In this document: piece after piece, positions 10,695-18,962 of the stretch
Layout: every line of letters begins with the position of its first letter
Numbering within the stretch: the first letter of the stretch is position 1
From: Candidatus Woesearchaeota archaeon
GTDB lineage: Archaea; Nanobdellota; Nanobdellia; Woesearchaeales; JAAOYA01
Reading direction: 5' to 3'
DNA: 64,000 bases
Assembly (NCBI GenBank): GCA_018221105.1
Contig: JAAOYA010000005.1
Location: 1-64,000 of the forward strand
Position numbers and translations under genes: made by a program
The notes under the pieces: generated by a model
The model's input: the letters and a program-made list of their open reading frames with translations, nothing else
Database searches by the model: none
Told to the model about the DNA's origin: nothing

Positions 10695-11894
10695 ATGAGC
10701 CCTTGGACTAAAAAATACCAGCCTGCAAGTACTGCAAAAATCAAAGGCCAACACGTTGCAATAGCAAAACTTGTTGATTTTATTAAAAATTACAAAAAAC
10801 AAAAAAAACGCTCTTTAATATTGCACGGTCCAACAGGCACCGGCAAAACAGCCAGTGTTTATGCAATAGCAACAGAGTTAGACTTAGAACTAATTGAAGT
10901 CAACGCGTCAGATTTCAGAAATGCTGATCAAATAGAGCAAAAACTAGGTAATGCACTAGGACAACAATCACTATTTTTTAAGCAAAAACTCATTCTTGTC
11001 GACGAGATTGATGGTTTGTCAGGAACTAAAGATCGTGGTGGCGCAAAAGCATTAAACCAATTAATCAAAACATCAACTTATCCAATAATTTGCACAGCAA
11101 ACGACGTTTACGAAAAAAAACTCTCGACAATCAGAAAAAGCAGTGAACTAGCACAATTTCACAGTTTACAATATATTACAATCTATAATGAATTAAAAAA
11201 AATAGTAACACAAGAAAACATCACAGTTGATGACACAACACTAAAAAGCCTAGCGCGCAGAGCAGGCGGAGATCTCAGAGGCGCCATTACAGACTTACAA
11301 ACACTAGGCAAAAAAATCACTACAGAAGACCTAGACTATTTAGGCGGCAGAGCACAAGAAGAAAACATCTTGCAAGCACTAGCCAGGATTTTTAAAACCA
11401 GTGATTTGAAAATAGCGCTTGAGGCAATGCAAAATGTTGATATGACACCACAAGAAATAATGTTATGGTTAGAGCACAACATACCGTTAGAATACAAAAA
11501 ACCACAAGACCTAGTAAGAGCGTACGATGCACTATCAAGAGCCGATGTTTTTTTGGGCAGGATTAGACGGTGGCAGCACTGGCGTTTTTGGGTCTACGCA
11601 GGAGCACTACAAACAGGCGGTGTGGCAGTAGCAAAAGACGAAAAACAACAAGGTTTCACAAAATACTCTCCAACAGACAGAATACTAAAAACTTGGATTG
11701 CAAACCAAAAAAACAATAAGAAAAAAATAGTAGCGCAAAAACTTGCAGAGCACACTCACACCAGCACTCGAAGAGCGTTTAAAGACACAGTACCACTATT
11801 AAAAAACATTTTTAAACACGACAAAGCACAAGCAGCGCAAATAGCTAGTTCTCTAGAATTGCAAAATGATGAAATAGAATGGTTAAAGGCATAA
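10695..11894 (+). CDS. rfcL: Replication factor C large subunit (clamp loader)
   Basis: AAA+ ATPase that, with RfcS, opens the PCNA ring and loads it on primed DNA. The Walker A motif GPTGTGKT is at about residues 45-52 and the Walker B motif LILVDEIDGL at about 97-106; a Ser-Ser-Glu-like sensor region follows, then the helical collar domain. At 399 residues it is shorter than many euryarchaeal large subunits and lacks the long charged C-terminal tail with a PCNA-binding peptide. Divergent from the giant surface protein gene. TATA box close to the ATG suggests leaderless expression. Confidence 0.93.
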   Translation: MSPWTKKYQPASTAKIKGQHVAIAKLVDFIKNYKKQKKRSLILHGPTGTGKTASVYAIATELDLELIEVNASDFRNADQIEQKLGNALGQQSLFFKQKLILVDEIDGLSGTKDRGGAKALNQLIKTSTYPIICTANDVYEKKLSTIRKSSELAQFHSLQYITIYNELKKIVTQENITVDDTTLKSLARRAGGDLRGAITDLQTLGKKITTEDLDYLGGRAQEENILQALARIFKTSDLKIALEAMQNVDMTPQEIMLWLEHNIPLEYKKPQDLVRAYDALSRADVFLGRIRRWQHWRFWVYAGALQTGGVAVAKDEKQQGFTKYSPTDRILKTWIANQKNNKKKIVAQKLAEHTHTSTRRAFKDTVPLLKNIFKHDKAQAAQIASSLELQNDEIEWLKA

Positions 11895-11990
11895 TCTTTA
11901 TAAATAACGCCAGTAAAACTTTTGTGATGACCTGTTCAATGAAAGCCAAGAGTGGACTGGGGAACTAAAAGCTTTCTCATAATTTATAAT
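11893..11990 (+). promoter_or_regulatory. Promoter and structured 5' leader of glyS (possible C/D-box-like RNA)
   Basis: A TATA box (CTTTATAAATA, about 11893-11903) begins just after the rfcL stop and would start transcription near 11925, about 80 bases before the GlyRS ATG. The leader begins CTTTTGTGATGA, which looks like a C box (RUGAUGA), and a CTTTT/AAAAG end pairing is possible. A good D box (CUGA) is missing, so a C/D guide RNA is only a weak possibility; it may just be a leader. Confidence 0.25.
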
Positions 11991-12005
11991 CAATAGGTGA
12001 TAATA

Positions 12006-13571
12006 ATGACACAACAAGATACGAAAAAAGAAGAAGAATTAAAGCATTCAACAGATGAAATGGCAAGTTTTTGCAAACGCAAAGGCTTTGTATACCAAAA
12101 CAGTGAAATTTATGGCGGTTACGCAGGACTATTCGATTACGGACCAGTAGGAGTAGACCTAAAAAATAATTTAAAAAGTGAATTATGGAAGCACTTCGTG
12201 CACGGTCGCGATGACGTTGCAGGAATTGACGGCAGTATAATCACACACCCACAAGTGTGGGTTTCAAGCGGTCACGCAGAAGGCTTTGGCGACATACTAA
12301 TAGATTGCACAAAGTGCAGGGCAAAAATACGCGCTGATCATCACATAACAGACAATTTAGGACTGCAAACTGACGGTATTACAGTAGAGCAAGTTGATGA
12401 AATCGTGAAAAAAGAAAATCTTGTTTGTCCAAATTGTGGTGGCGACTTTTCAAAAGCGCAAAAGTTCTTATTAATGTTCACAACACAAGTTGGAGCAGCA
12501 CAGACAAAGACAAGCACTGCGTTTTTGCGCCCTGAAACTGCACAAGTCATTTTTACAGATTTTAAACTAGTACAAGAAAACGCTAGAATGAAACTGCCAT
12601 TTGGTATTGCACAAACAGGAAAAGCATTCAGAAATGAGATAAGCCCTAGAAATTTCTTGTTTCGAATGCGCGAGTTCGAACAATTCGAAATAGAATATTT
12701 TGTTGACCCAAAAAAAATCGGTGAGTGCCCGTACCACAACGAAGTAAAAGATCGCAAGCTTTTAGTGTGGACTCAAAAAGCACAAAACAGTGGAGCGGAC
12801 CACGAAGAAATGACAATGCAACAATTACTTGACACAAAAGAAGTAAAAAGCCCGTGGCACACGTACTGGTTGATACAATTACGTGATTGGTTTGTAAAAG
12901 TAGGTTGTAAAGCTGAAAACTTCCGCTTAAGAGTACACTTAAAAGAAGAATTAGCGCATTACGCAGCAGCATGTGTCGACATAGAGTACAAATACCCTTT
13001 TGGTTGGGCAGAACTGCACGGCATGGCTGACAGGACAACATATGATTTAGACCAGCACATAAAACATAGCGGCAAAGACCTGGCTTTTTTTGATGAAGAA
13101 ACAAAAACTAAAATAGTAGGGCATGTCATTGAACCATCACAAGGTGTTGACAGAGCATTTTTGACAATAATGTATGACGCGTACAACGATGACAAAGAAC
13201 GCGGCAACATAGTCTTAAAGTTCGACCCAAAACTATCACCAGTGAAAGCAGCAATCTTTCCACTAGTCAATAAAGAAGGACTGCCCGAAATTGCTACAGA
13301 GATTTATAAAGAATTACGACAACGCTATAACGTACAATACGACAGAAGCGGCAGTGTTGGCCGGCGTTACGCCCGCCAGGACGAAATTGGAACTCCGTAT
13401 TGTATAACAGTAGATTTTGACACATTAAAAGATAATGCGGTAACAATCAGGGACCGTGACACAACAACACAACGACGTGTTAAAATCAATGAATTAAAAA
13501 ACATCATTCGAGACCTTATAGAGGGAGATGTAAAATTTGAAAGTGTAGGTGAAAAAATTGCAAATAAGTGA
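12006..13571 (+). CDS. glyS: Glycyl-tRNA synthetase, archaeal/eukaryotic class II type
   Basis: Charges tRNA-Gly with glycine in the cytoplasm. The 521-residue protein has the homodimeric GlyRS hallmarks: N-terminal FCKRKGFVYQNSEIYGG and GLFDYGPVG, a Cys pair insert (CTKCRAK and CPNCGG, a zinc-ribbon-like element), RPETAQVIF, class II motif 2 (GKAFRNEISPRNFLFRMREF), motif 3 region (GVDRAFLTIM) and a C-terminal anticodon-binding domain. I chose the ATG at 12006 over the in-frame GTG at 11997 because GGTGAT, a strong archaeal ribosome site, lies just before it and the GTG sits inside that site. The 3' end overlaps the start of the SSB gene. Confidence 0.95.
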   Translation: MTQQDTKKEEELKHSTDEMASFCKRKGFVYQNSEIYGGYAGLFDYGPVGVDLKNNLKSELWKHFVHGRDDVAGIDGSIITHPQVWVSSGHAEGFGDILIDCTKCRAKIRADHHITDNLGLQTDGITVEQVDEIVKKENLVCPNCGGDFSKAQKFLLMFTTQVGAAQTKTSTAFLRPETAQVIFTDFKLVQENARMKLPFGIAQTGKAFRNEISPRNFLFRMREFEQFEIEYFVDPKKIGECPYHNEVKDRKLLVWTQKAQNSGADHEEMTMQQLLDTKEVKSPWHTYWLIQLRDWFVKVGCKAENFRLRVHLKEELAHYAAACVDIEYKYPFGWAELHGMADRTTYDLDQHIKHSGKDLAFFDEETKTKIVGHVIEPSQGVDRAFLTIMYDAYNDDKERGNIVLKFDPKLSPVKAAIFPLVNKEGLPEIATEIYKELRQRYNVQYDRSGSVGRRYARQDEIGTPYCITVDFDTLKDNAVTIRDRDTTTQRRVKINELKNIIRDLIEGDVKFESVGEKIANK

Positions 13572-13950
13572 AATAAACGCAGGACAAACAATAACCGAAG
13601 TAACAGTCAACATTGTTGATGTTGCAGAACCAAGAGAATTTCAAAAATTTGGAAAACAAGGAAGAGTTGCAACCGCAACAGTCAAAGACAGTAGTGGTCA
13701 GTGCAAGTTAACACTTTGGAATGAGCAAATTGACCAAGTAAAAGCCGGTGACACTGTAAAAATCACTAATGGTTACGCTCGAGAGTGGCAGTCGGAAGTG
13801 CAAATCACAACTGGCAAAAATGGCACACTTGAAGTTGTTGGCTCAGCAGAAGCAGCAGCACAACCAACAGCTGATGCAGAAACGACTACAGAGGATTCTT
13901 CTAAAGAAGATGAAGAAAAGCTTGATGTAGAAGAAGAAACAATAGAATAA
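13549..13950 (+). CDS. Single-stranded DNA-binding protein, single OB fold with acidic tail
   Basis: About 100 residues form one OB fold (VNIVDVAEPREFQKFGKQGR, followed by LTLWNEQIDQVKAGDTVKI), followed by a low-complexity acidic C-terminal tail (DSSKEDEEKLDVEEE). This is the architecture of the crenarchaeal SSB and resembles bacterial SSB in having an acidic tail for partner binding. It overlaps the last codons of glyS. The GTG at 13549 is inside the AGGTGA ribosome-site sequence, so the TTG at 13558 is a reasonable alternative start that drops only three residues. A T-rich run follows the stop (13955-13980), consistent with archaeal T-run termination. Confidence 0.85.
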   Translation: MKKLQISEINAGQTITEVTVNIVDVAEPREFQKFGKQGRVATATVKDSSGQCKLTLWNEQIDQVKAGDTVKITNGYAREWQSEVQITTGKNGTLEVVGSAEAAAQPTADAETTTEDSSKEDEEKLDVEEETIE

Positions 13951-14039
13951 AACTTTTTTCTTTTTTTAATATTTTTTCAAAAACATTGTGCATTTTTCAA
14001 TAATTTTTTAAATACAGCACTAAAACCAATACTACTTTT

Positions 14040-14137
14040 GGGGCTATAGCTCAGACTGGGAGAGCACTACGCTGAAGAAACCATTCAAAGTGGTTGTTGA
14101 AACGTAGGTGTCCCGGGTTCAAATCCCGGTGGCCCCA
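14040..14137 (+). tRNA. tRNA-Phe (GAA) with a 24-nt intron
   Basis: Full cloverleaf: acceptor GGGGCTA (14040-14046) with TGGCCCC (14130-14136), D stem GCTC/GAGC, anticodon stem CTACG (14067-14071) with CGTAG (14103-14107), T stem CCGGG/CCCGG with loop TTCAAAT, discriminator A. The spliced anticodon loop is CTGAAGA, giving anticodon GAA (Phe) with G37, as in other archaeal tRNA-Phe. The intron (14078-14101) sits at the canonical 37/38 site and has an AACCA/TGGTT internal stem for the splicing helix. CCA is not encoded. The 3' end is duplicated at 16731-16753. Confidence 0.95.
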
Positions 14138-14140
14138 TTC
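14118..14140 (+). repeat. attL: 23-bp direct repeat inside tRNA-Phe 3' end
   Basis: The T loop to 3' end of tRNA-Phe plus three bases (positions 14118-14140) recur exactly at 16731-16753. Flanking bases differ on both sides. This is the classic footprint of tyrosine-recombinase integration into the 3' end of a tRNA gene, leaving the tRNA intact on the left. Confidence 0.85.
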
Positions 14141-14145
14141 ACACT

Positions 14146-14189
14146 TTAAGTTCTTTAGACGCTAATAGTCATTCTGGTAAAGAACTTAA
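14146..14189. repeat. 12-bp perfect inverted repeat next to attL
   Basis: TTAAGTTCTTTA (14146-14157) and TAAAGAACTTAA (14178-14189) are perfect inverted repeats with a 20-base spacer, six bases inside the left attachment site. It may bind the recombinase or a regulator, or form a transcript-end hairpin for tRNA-Phe. Confidence 0.5.
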
Positions 14190-14317
14190 CCAAAATTGTA
14201 CGTACAAAAACGCTAGTTTACAGCTAAAATTTGATAATTTTGAAGATTAGCTAAAAACTTCTATTTCTAAGCAAAATTTATAAATTAGTTTAATAATTAT
14301 TTAATAAGGGTATAACG

Positions 14318-15040
14318 ATGGAGAGAAAATCCAAAAATAACTCTAAAAGAATTCTATTAACATTACTGATTTTATTTTGGCCTGCAGGCGTGATATATTA
14401 TTTTATAAAAAGAAAAGATATTAAAGAAGTTAAAGAAAAGGTTTGGTTTTTAGACCATCCTTTTTTAACATGGCTTATTGTTATGTTCGCTTTTGGGATG
14501 TTATTATCATCTGTCGATACTCCTACAATTACCAGTAATAGTTCCTCAACAACGAACACAGAACAAGTCCAAATTATTAATGAAAATTTTGCAGAATTCA
14601 AAAACGATTTTTGGAGCATGACAGATTTACAAAGAGAAAAATATTGGGATGAAGTAGATGGAAAATACGTAAAATGGACATTTTATGTTAATAAAGTCGA
14701 TGAAGATATTTGGGGCACACTCGTAGTTTTAGGTTCTGCATCAAAACAAGGAGAATATGACATTGGTAGTGACACTGCTGTGAAATTTACTAATGATCAA
14801 AAAAATAAATTATTACAGTATAGCGAAGGCGATGTAATGACTGTTACTGGTAAACTATCATACTATGGAAATATAATGAAACAAATAGATTTAAGTGATG
14901 CAAAAGTTATGCCTACAGAACAAGTAAAATATGCTAGTGGTGGCGAAAATAGTCAAGAATGTCAAGAATTAAAAGATATGTGCAGTATGGGAATAGATTG
15001 CACTGGTTATCTAATGGCGCAAAATGAAGGATTATGCTAA
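14318..15040 (+). CDS. Membrane-anchored protein with possible OB-like domain
   Basis: A 240-residue protein. Two hydrophobic segments near the N-terminus (about residues 10-28 and 47-66) are followed by a Ser/Thr/Asn-rich linker and a soluble domain of about 130 residues. The stretch KYVKWTFYVNKVDED, then VVLGSASKQGE and EGDVMTVTGKLSYYG, has the beta-strand rhythm of a tRNA_anti-like OB fold seen in small bacterial and archaeal membrane-linked proteins; this is a weak resemblance. The C-terminus has four Cys (QECQELKDMCSMGIDCTGYL...C), perhaps disulfide-bonded outside the cell. It lies within the tRNA-Phe element. Confidence 0.6.
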   Translation: MERKSKNNSKRILLTLLILFWPAGVIYYFIKRKDIKEVKEKVWFLDHPFLTWLIVMFAFGMLLSSVDTPTITSNSSSTTNTEQVQIINENFAEFKNDFWSMTDLQREKYWDEVDGKYVKWTFYVNKVDEDIWGTLVVLGSASKQGEYDIGSDTAVKFTNDQKNKLLQYSEGDVMTVTGKLSYYGNIMKQIDLSDAKVMPTEQVKYASGGENSQECQELKDMCSMGIDCTGYLMAQNEGLC

Positions 15041-15072
15041 GAGACTAAAGTATAGAATTTGATTAATTAAAC

Positions 15073-15702
15073 TTATGAAGAAAAAGTTACTTGTTTTTCA
15101 GCAGTTGCTAAAGGTTTTGCACTTATGCCTTTTCTTACAATTATTTTTAATGTATACATGCCACTTGTAAATCCCTCAGTATTACCATTATATATCATAA
15201 CATTAAGATATCCTTTCACTGCATCGTTTGAAGGTACACTAGTTATATAATTACTACCCGATTCATATATTACATCAGTATCTACCGCCACAAGATTTGA
15301 ATTTTTGTATAATTCAATATCGAAAACTAAATCGCTAACACTACTTCCTTCATTAGCAACAGTAATTGTTGGATTATGAAGATATCTGGAAGTATCTGAA
15401 GCACTATTAATAGTTATTAATAAATCAGGATTTGTATTTGTTGATACTTGAGTTTCGATTGATGTTGATGGACATTCAGAAATTGATTCTACAATTATTC
15501 CATTAGCGCATTGATATTTCGTTACTATCTTCTCAATCGTTTTCGTCTCAGTCAGTTCAGGATAAGATAATTGAGAACAGAGTTCGCTTGAGTCAACAAA
15601 TGAACCATCTTGACACTGATATTTAACAGTAGTTGGAATACAACCACTAAATAAAAAAAATGCTATTACTGAAAATGATACAATAATTACTTTTTTATTC
15701 AT
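15073..15702 (-). CDS. Predicted lipoprotein with duplicated Cys motif
   Basis: A 209-residue protein with an N-terminal lipid-attachment signal (hydrophobic run ending LFSGC, Cys at about 21). Two tandem copies of a small motif follow, KYQCQDGSFVDSSELC and KYQCANGIIVESISEC. A C-terminal beta-rich domain (about 95-205) resembles CARDB-type adhesion modules (PTITVANEGSSVSDLVFDIEL). Likely exposed on the cell surface. Encoded opposite to its neighbours in the tRNA-Phe element. Confidence 0.6.
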   Translation of the reverse strand: MNKKVIIVSFSVIAFFLFSGCIPTTVKYQCQDGSFVDSSELCSQLSYPELTETKTIEKIVTKYQCANGIIVESISECPSTSIETQVSTNTNPDLLITINSASDTSRYLHNPTITVANEGSSVSDLVFDIELYKNSNLVAVDTDVIYESGSNYITSVPSNDAVKGYLNVMIYNGNTEGFTSGMYTLKIIVRKGISAKPLATAEKQVTFSS

Positions 15703-15785
15703 ATTAATATCAATATTTATTTAATTTATAAATATGTCTAATTAGCGTAGAAAAATTTTTAAAGAATAAAGGAACGTGACATAAC

Positions 15786-16169
15786 ATGACATTTAAAAAA
15801 AGAAAGTTAATTTTTCATAGTATCATCGCATTATTTTTAAGTACTGCTATGATGTCTTTTATATCTGAATCTGTCTTTAATAATCTTGGAGAATTATTGA
15901 CTTTATTTACATTACCGTTTATAATTGGTACTTTTATATTAAAAGATTATAAAGTAGAAGGAAGATTATTTATGGATTCTGCAATGACATTCATATGGGC
16001 ATTTTTATTATTTAAACTCGTAATCATATTTGGTAATTCTCTTCCTTCATGGGTTAATTGGTTACCAGTTATACTATTAAGAATCGGTACAATTTTCTTT
16101 GCATTCGGATTGATTTTATTTCATGAAGATTTAACTAAATGGAAAGATTTTAAAGAAAAATATGAATGA
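15786..16169 (+). CDS. Small four-helix membrane protein
   Basis: A 127-residue protein with about four hydrophobic segments (residues 9-28, 33-51, 64-83, 92-112) and a lysine-rich C-terminus. I do not recognise a family. The ATG follows a GAACGTGAC leader and AT-rich promoter-like DNA (TTTATTTAATTTATAAATAT, about 15716-15735). The stop overlaps the next frame. Confidence 0.5.
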   Translation: MTFKKRKLIFHSIIALFLSTAMMSFISESVFNNLGELLTLFTLPFIIGTFILKDYKVEGRLFMDSAMTFIWAFLLFKLVIIFGNSLPSWVNWLPVILLRIGTIFFAFGLILFHEDLTKWKDFKEKYE

Positions 16170-16287
16170 ATTTTTAAGTTTTAAACCTAACAAAAAACTA
16201 ATTATTGTATTAAAAAGTAACATAATGGTAAAATTTAAATACGTAGAACTTCGTTTTTTAATATATGAATCTTTAAAGAAAATTAGT

Positions 16288-16584
16288 ATGAGCAAAAAAC
16301 AAACCATAAAATTGTTGAAAGAGAAAAGAAATAGGTTAGTTAGTCAATGGTGGGCTGGAATAATATTGGCAGAAATATCATTTTTTGTTCTACTTTATTT
16401 TTACATAATTGATTCTCTTATGCTGTTATTTTTTATAGCGTTCATATTTTTTATCATGGGTCTGTTATCTACTCTTACTAAAACAACACCTTATCAACTA
16501 AAAGAAACAATACATGACGTTGATTTAGAATTGTCAAAGTATTCAGCATATGAAAAAATACCAATTTGGAAATACATCAAATAA
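16288..16584 (+). CDS. Small two-helix membrane protein (start uncertain)
   Basis: From the ATG at 16288 this gives about 98 residues: a Lys/Arg-rich N-terminus, two hydrophobic segments and a C-terminal amphipathic helix. In-frame ATGs also exist at 16162 (overlapping the previous gene) and 16225. I prefer 16288 because a TATA-like TTTAAATA lies at 16230-16237 and the N-terminus then reads as a normal cytosolic flank. No family recognised. Confidence 0.4.
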   Translation: MSKKQTIKLLKEKRNRLVSQWWAGIILAEISFFVLLYFYIIDSLMLLFFIAFIFFIMGLLSTLTKTTPYQLKETIHDVDLELSKYSAYEKIPIWKYIK

Positions 16585-16596
16585 TGTACGTACACA

Positions 16597-16818
16597 ATGA
16601 AAAGAAACCGTAAGAGAATCAGCTTGACTCTGGATAAGGATTTGTATACTTCTCTAAAGAGAAAGACCCTTAATATTAGTCGATATGTTGAAAAATTATT
16701 GTACAAAGATTTAGCATTAAAAAAAGGAGCTTCAAATCCCGGTGGCCCCATTCTAAAAAATTTTATTATAATCCGCCACAACCAGCAAAAGCGCCTTCTA
16801 AAATTTGTCCTGCAATAA
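16597..16818 (+). CDS. Ribbon-helix-helix DNA-binding protein spanning attR
   Basis: A 73-residue protein. The first 45 residues, RISLTLDKDLYTSLKRKTL followed by ISRYVEKLL, match the ribbon-helix-helix (CopG/Arc) fold: one DNA-contacting strand and two helices. The C-terminal GASNPGGPI is encoded by the tRNA-derived attR repeat and the remaining residues come from host DNA beyond it. In the excised circle the same frame would instead run into the left end of the element and stop at about 14250, giving a different and longer tail. Likely a repressor or excision factor of the element. Confidence 0.6.
   Translation: MKRNRKRISLTLDKDLYTSLKRKTLNISRYVEKLLYKDLALKKGASNPGGPILKNFIIIRHNQQKRLLKFVLQ
16731..16753 (+). 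repeat. attR: second copy of the 23-bp tRNA-Phe repeat
   Basis: Exact copy of 14118-14140. It forms the right border of the element and is translated as part of the ribbon-helix-helix gene. Confidence 0.85.
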
Positions 16819-18958
16819 GATTAAACACTAGCATTACAATAAGCGCTACAAAAGCATAAAATAATGGGCTTCTAATAAGATTTTGTCCGAGCAAAAACCT
16901 TTCGTTTAGGGTATCCGAACCGTTTTCAACACCGTTTGATACTATTGTTAGAATATAAACTATTTGCACAACATAAATTCCCACCATTACTTGAAAGTAA
17001 TACGTTGGAATGCCATCACCAAATAACGTCAAAACATTAGCGCTTGCCCCGCCAGTTCCAGCAAAACACTCAGCGTTTTTAGAAAGTTGTCCCAGAATTG
17101 CTGTTATCATACTAGTAATTCCTATGACAATACCGCTAATGACAGGGGTCATAAAACTGATCTGGCTTTTCATATTACTGATAATGTCTGCTAGCAAATC
17201 TTTTAATCGCTCGTCAACCGTATGAATTTGTTTAATGTAGCGCGATATGTTCATCAATGCTTGCGCTGCAATTTTAGGACCCTTCTTGACACTTTCGACC
17301 AAAACTTTCATACTGCTCTCAATCAAATTACTTGGAAAATAACGTGCAGCCCCATTTTGAGGATCAAAAATCGCTTGCTCGACCCCCATACCCATACGGG
17401 TGATATTACTACTGACTGTTGCAAAAAAGTTTCCACTAATGGTTTCCCCCATCACGTCAGCAACTTTTCCAAAAGCCACTTCAGCAGCCAAACCATCACC
17501 CAAGCGACTGCCAAGCTGAAATAATGCACTAGAAAACTCTGTCTCGAGTTTTTTTGCGTCATTTCGAATCTTGATAACGTTTTTTGAGCGCATACGATAA
17601 TACAATCCAATACTAAGCGCGAAACTTAATGGTACAGCAAGCGAGATAATCGCAGCACCCAAACCATAAGGTCCAATCTTCAAACCATCTAATGATGTTT
17701 TATAACCAATAAATTCAATAGAGCTAAAGTATGAACCAAAAAGTGAGAAGTCTGCAAAGCCAGCTTTAAACAAAATCATCGGCATCAAACCAATAAAGAA
17801 CAGAATTCCTCCAATAGACGCTGCTAAAGTCATTGGTGTTGCTTTGATTACCAAACCAGCAATATTAAAACCTTTTTTTTGATTGTCGCCAGCGCTTACA
17901 AGACTTGCAATATCGGTCTCGCCATAGCCTGTCGGCCTACGAGAAAGTATGCTTTTTGATAGAAAATACACTAGTACTGGCAGTGTAACATTGTAAAGTA
18001 AAACTAGGTGATACCATTTGACTTGTGTCATAAAACTAACTACTAAAGGCAAAATCACAAGTCCTAAAATTGGCAGTATGACACCAAGCATGTGAAGCAT
18101 TGTAATAGGGCTTTTTAGGTCTTGAGCGTAATGGAGCATTTTTTCATAAGTTTCATCAAGTATTACTTCCAATGCTTTGTCCAATAATTCTAGTCTTCTA
18201 TCGTTTGATGATTCAAAAAGACTTGATTCGATTAAGTGTATTGCTTCAATAAATTCTAAGTTGTAATCGCGCCAAGTCTCCAAATAAAAATCCAATGCTT
18301 CTTTGATGCTTTCAAAAACACCGCTTTCAACATCCCACAACAATTTTTTAAAATCAAGTGACAGTGGAGGGCTTAAATGGCTCGATGCAAATTCCATAGC
18401 ACGCTCTAAGTTTGACGTGTGGCGCATGTAAGTAACAATGTAAAAAACTGATAATACCATTTGATTGCTCGCGCGCATTCGCCAACCATTAGCTAAAAAT
18501 TCCGGGATTTTAATAAAAGCTGGAATGAATACCAAGCTTGCAATAACAAAAAAGAACATGAAAAAAAATGAAGGATCACTGCCAGCAATCAAAGGAATCA
18601 TCAGTGATGCGCCAAGGCCAAGAACTAGCATCATCACAGGAAATATTATTGCAAAACTACGAGCTCCTTCAGGGGTAATGTTCAAATGTGTTACATTAAT
18701 GTTTTTTAACAAAGCAATTTTTTGTTCTTCTTTGATTTTTATCTTGAAAATTTTCTCTGACCAATTACAAAGTTTTTCATACAATGAGTAATGTGCAGGC
18801 ATAGCATCATTTTTGAATTGTTTATACTCGCTAGTAAAACCTTTATCTGCTGCTTGCGCTTGCATATCATCAACTTTTAGCGGTTTATCTTCTACGCTTT
18901 TATCCAAGCGCCTTCGATAACGCCCTTTCAACTCCCGTATTTTGTCATCATCAACCAT
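16766..18958 (-). CDS. Type II/IV pilus or archaellum assembly membrane protein, FlaJ/TadC-like
   Basis: A 730-residue polytopic membrane protein with two GspF-type (T2SSF) helical domains, at about residues 165-310 and 465-600, each followed by membrane segments. This is the inner-membrane platform of archaeal type IV pili and archaella; it works with the FlaI/GspE-type ATPase encoded at 20166-22475. At 730 residues it is longer than typical FlaJ, with a basic N-terminal cytoplasmic extension (residues 1-95). The C-terminus ends 13 bases outside attR, so the element inserted just downstream of this gene. Confidence 0.85.
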   Translation of the reverse strand: MVDDDKIRELKGRYRRRLDKSVEDKPLKVDDMQAQAADKGFTSEYKQFKNDAMPAHYSLYEKLCNWSEKIFKIKIKEEQKIALLKNINVTHLNITPEGARSFAIIFPVMMLVLGLGASLMIPLIAGSDPSFFFMFFFVIASLVFIPAFIKIPEFLANGWRMRASNQMVLSVFYIVTYMRHTSNLERAMEFASSHLSPPLSLDFKKLLWDVESGVFESIKEALDFYLETWRDYNLEFIEAIHLIESSLFESSNDRRLELLDKALEVILDETYEKMLHYAQDLKSPITMLHMLGVILPILGLVILPLVVSFMTQVKWYHLVLLYNVTLPVLVYFLSKSILSRRPTGYGETDIASLVSAGDNQKKGFNIAGLVIKATPMTLAASIGGILFFIGLMPMILFKAGFADFSLFGSYFSSIEFIGYKTSLDGLKIGPYGLGAAIISLAVPLSFALSIGLYYRMRSKNVIKIRNDAKKLETEFSSALFQLGSRLGDGLAAEVAFGKVADVMGETISGNFFATVSSNITRMGMGVEQAIFDPQNGAARYFPSNLIESSMKVLVESVKKGPKIAAQALMNISRYIKQIHTVDERLKDLLADIISNMKSQISFMTPVISGIVIGITSMITAILGQLSKNAECFAGTGGASANVLTLFGDGIPTYYFQVMVGIYVVQIVYILTIVSNGVENGSDTLNERFLLGQNLIRSPLFYAFVALIVMLVFNLIAGQILEGAFAGCGGL

Positions 18959-18962
18959 TTTT

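Larger units (their letters stand above)
14138..16753. mobile_element. Small (2.6-kb) integrated element in tRNA-Phe
   Basis: The segment between the two tRNA-derived repeats is very AT-rich and holds five small genes: a membrane/OB-like protein, a lipoprotein, two membrane proteins and a ribbon-helix-helix protein at the right end. None resembles known chromosomal housekeeping genes, and no integrase is encoded, so integration was probably done in trans or the integrase has been lost. A 12-bp inverted repeat lies just inside the left end (14146-14189). Confidence 0.75.

Noticed and set aside
11921-11975. C/D box guide RNA before glyS
   Set aside because: A C box is present but no acceptable D box; kept only as a low-confidence leader note.
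12341-13591. Minus-strand ORFs of 74-152 codons opposite glyS
   Set aside because: Antisense shadows of a clear synthetase gene.
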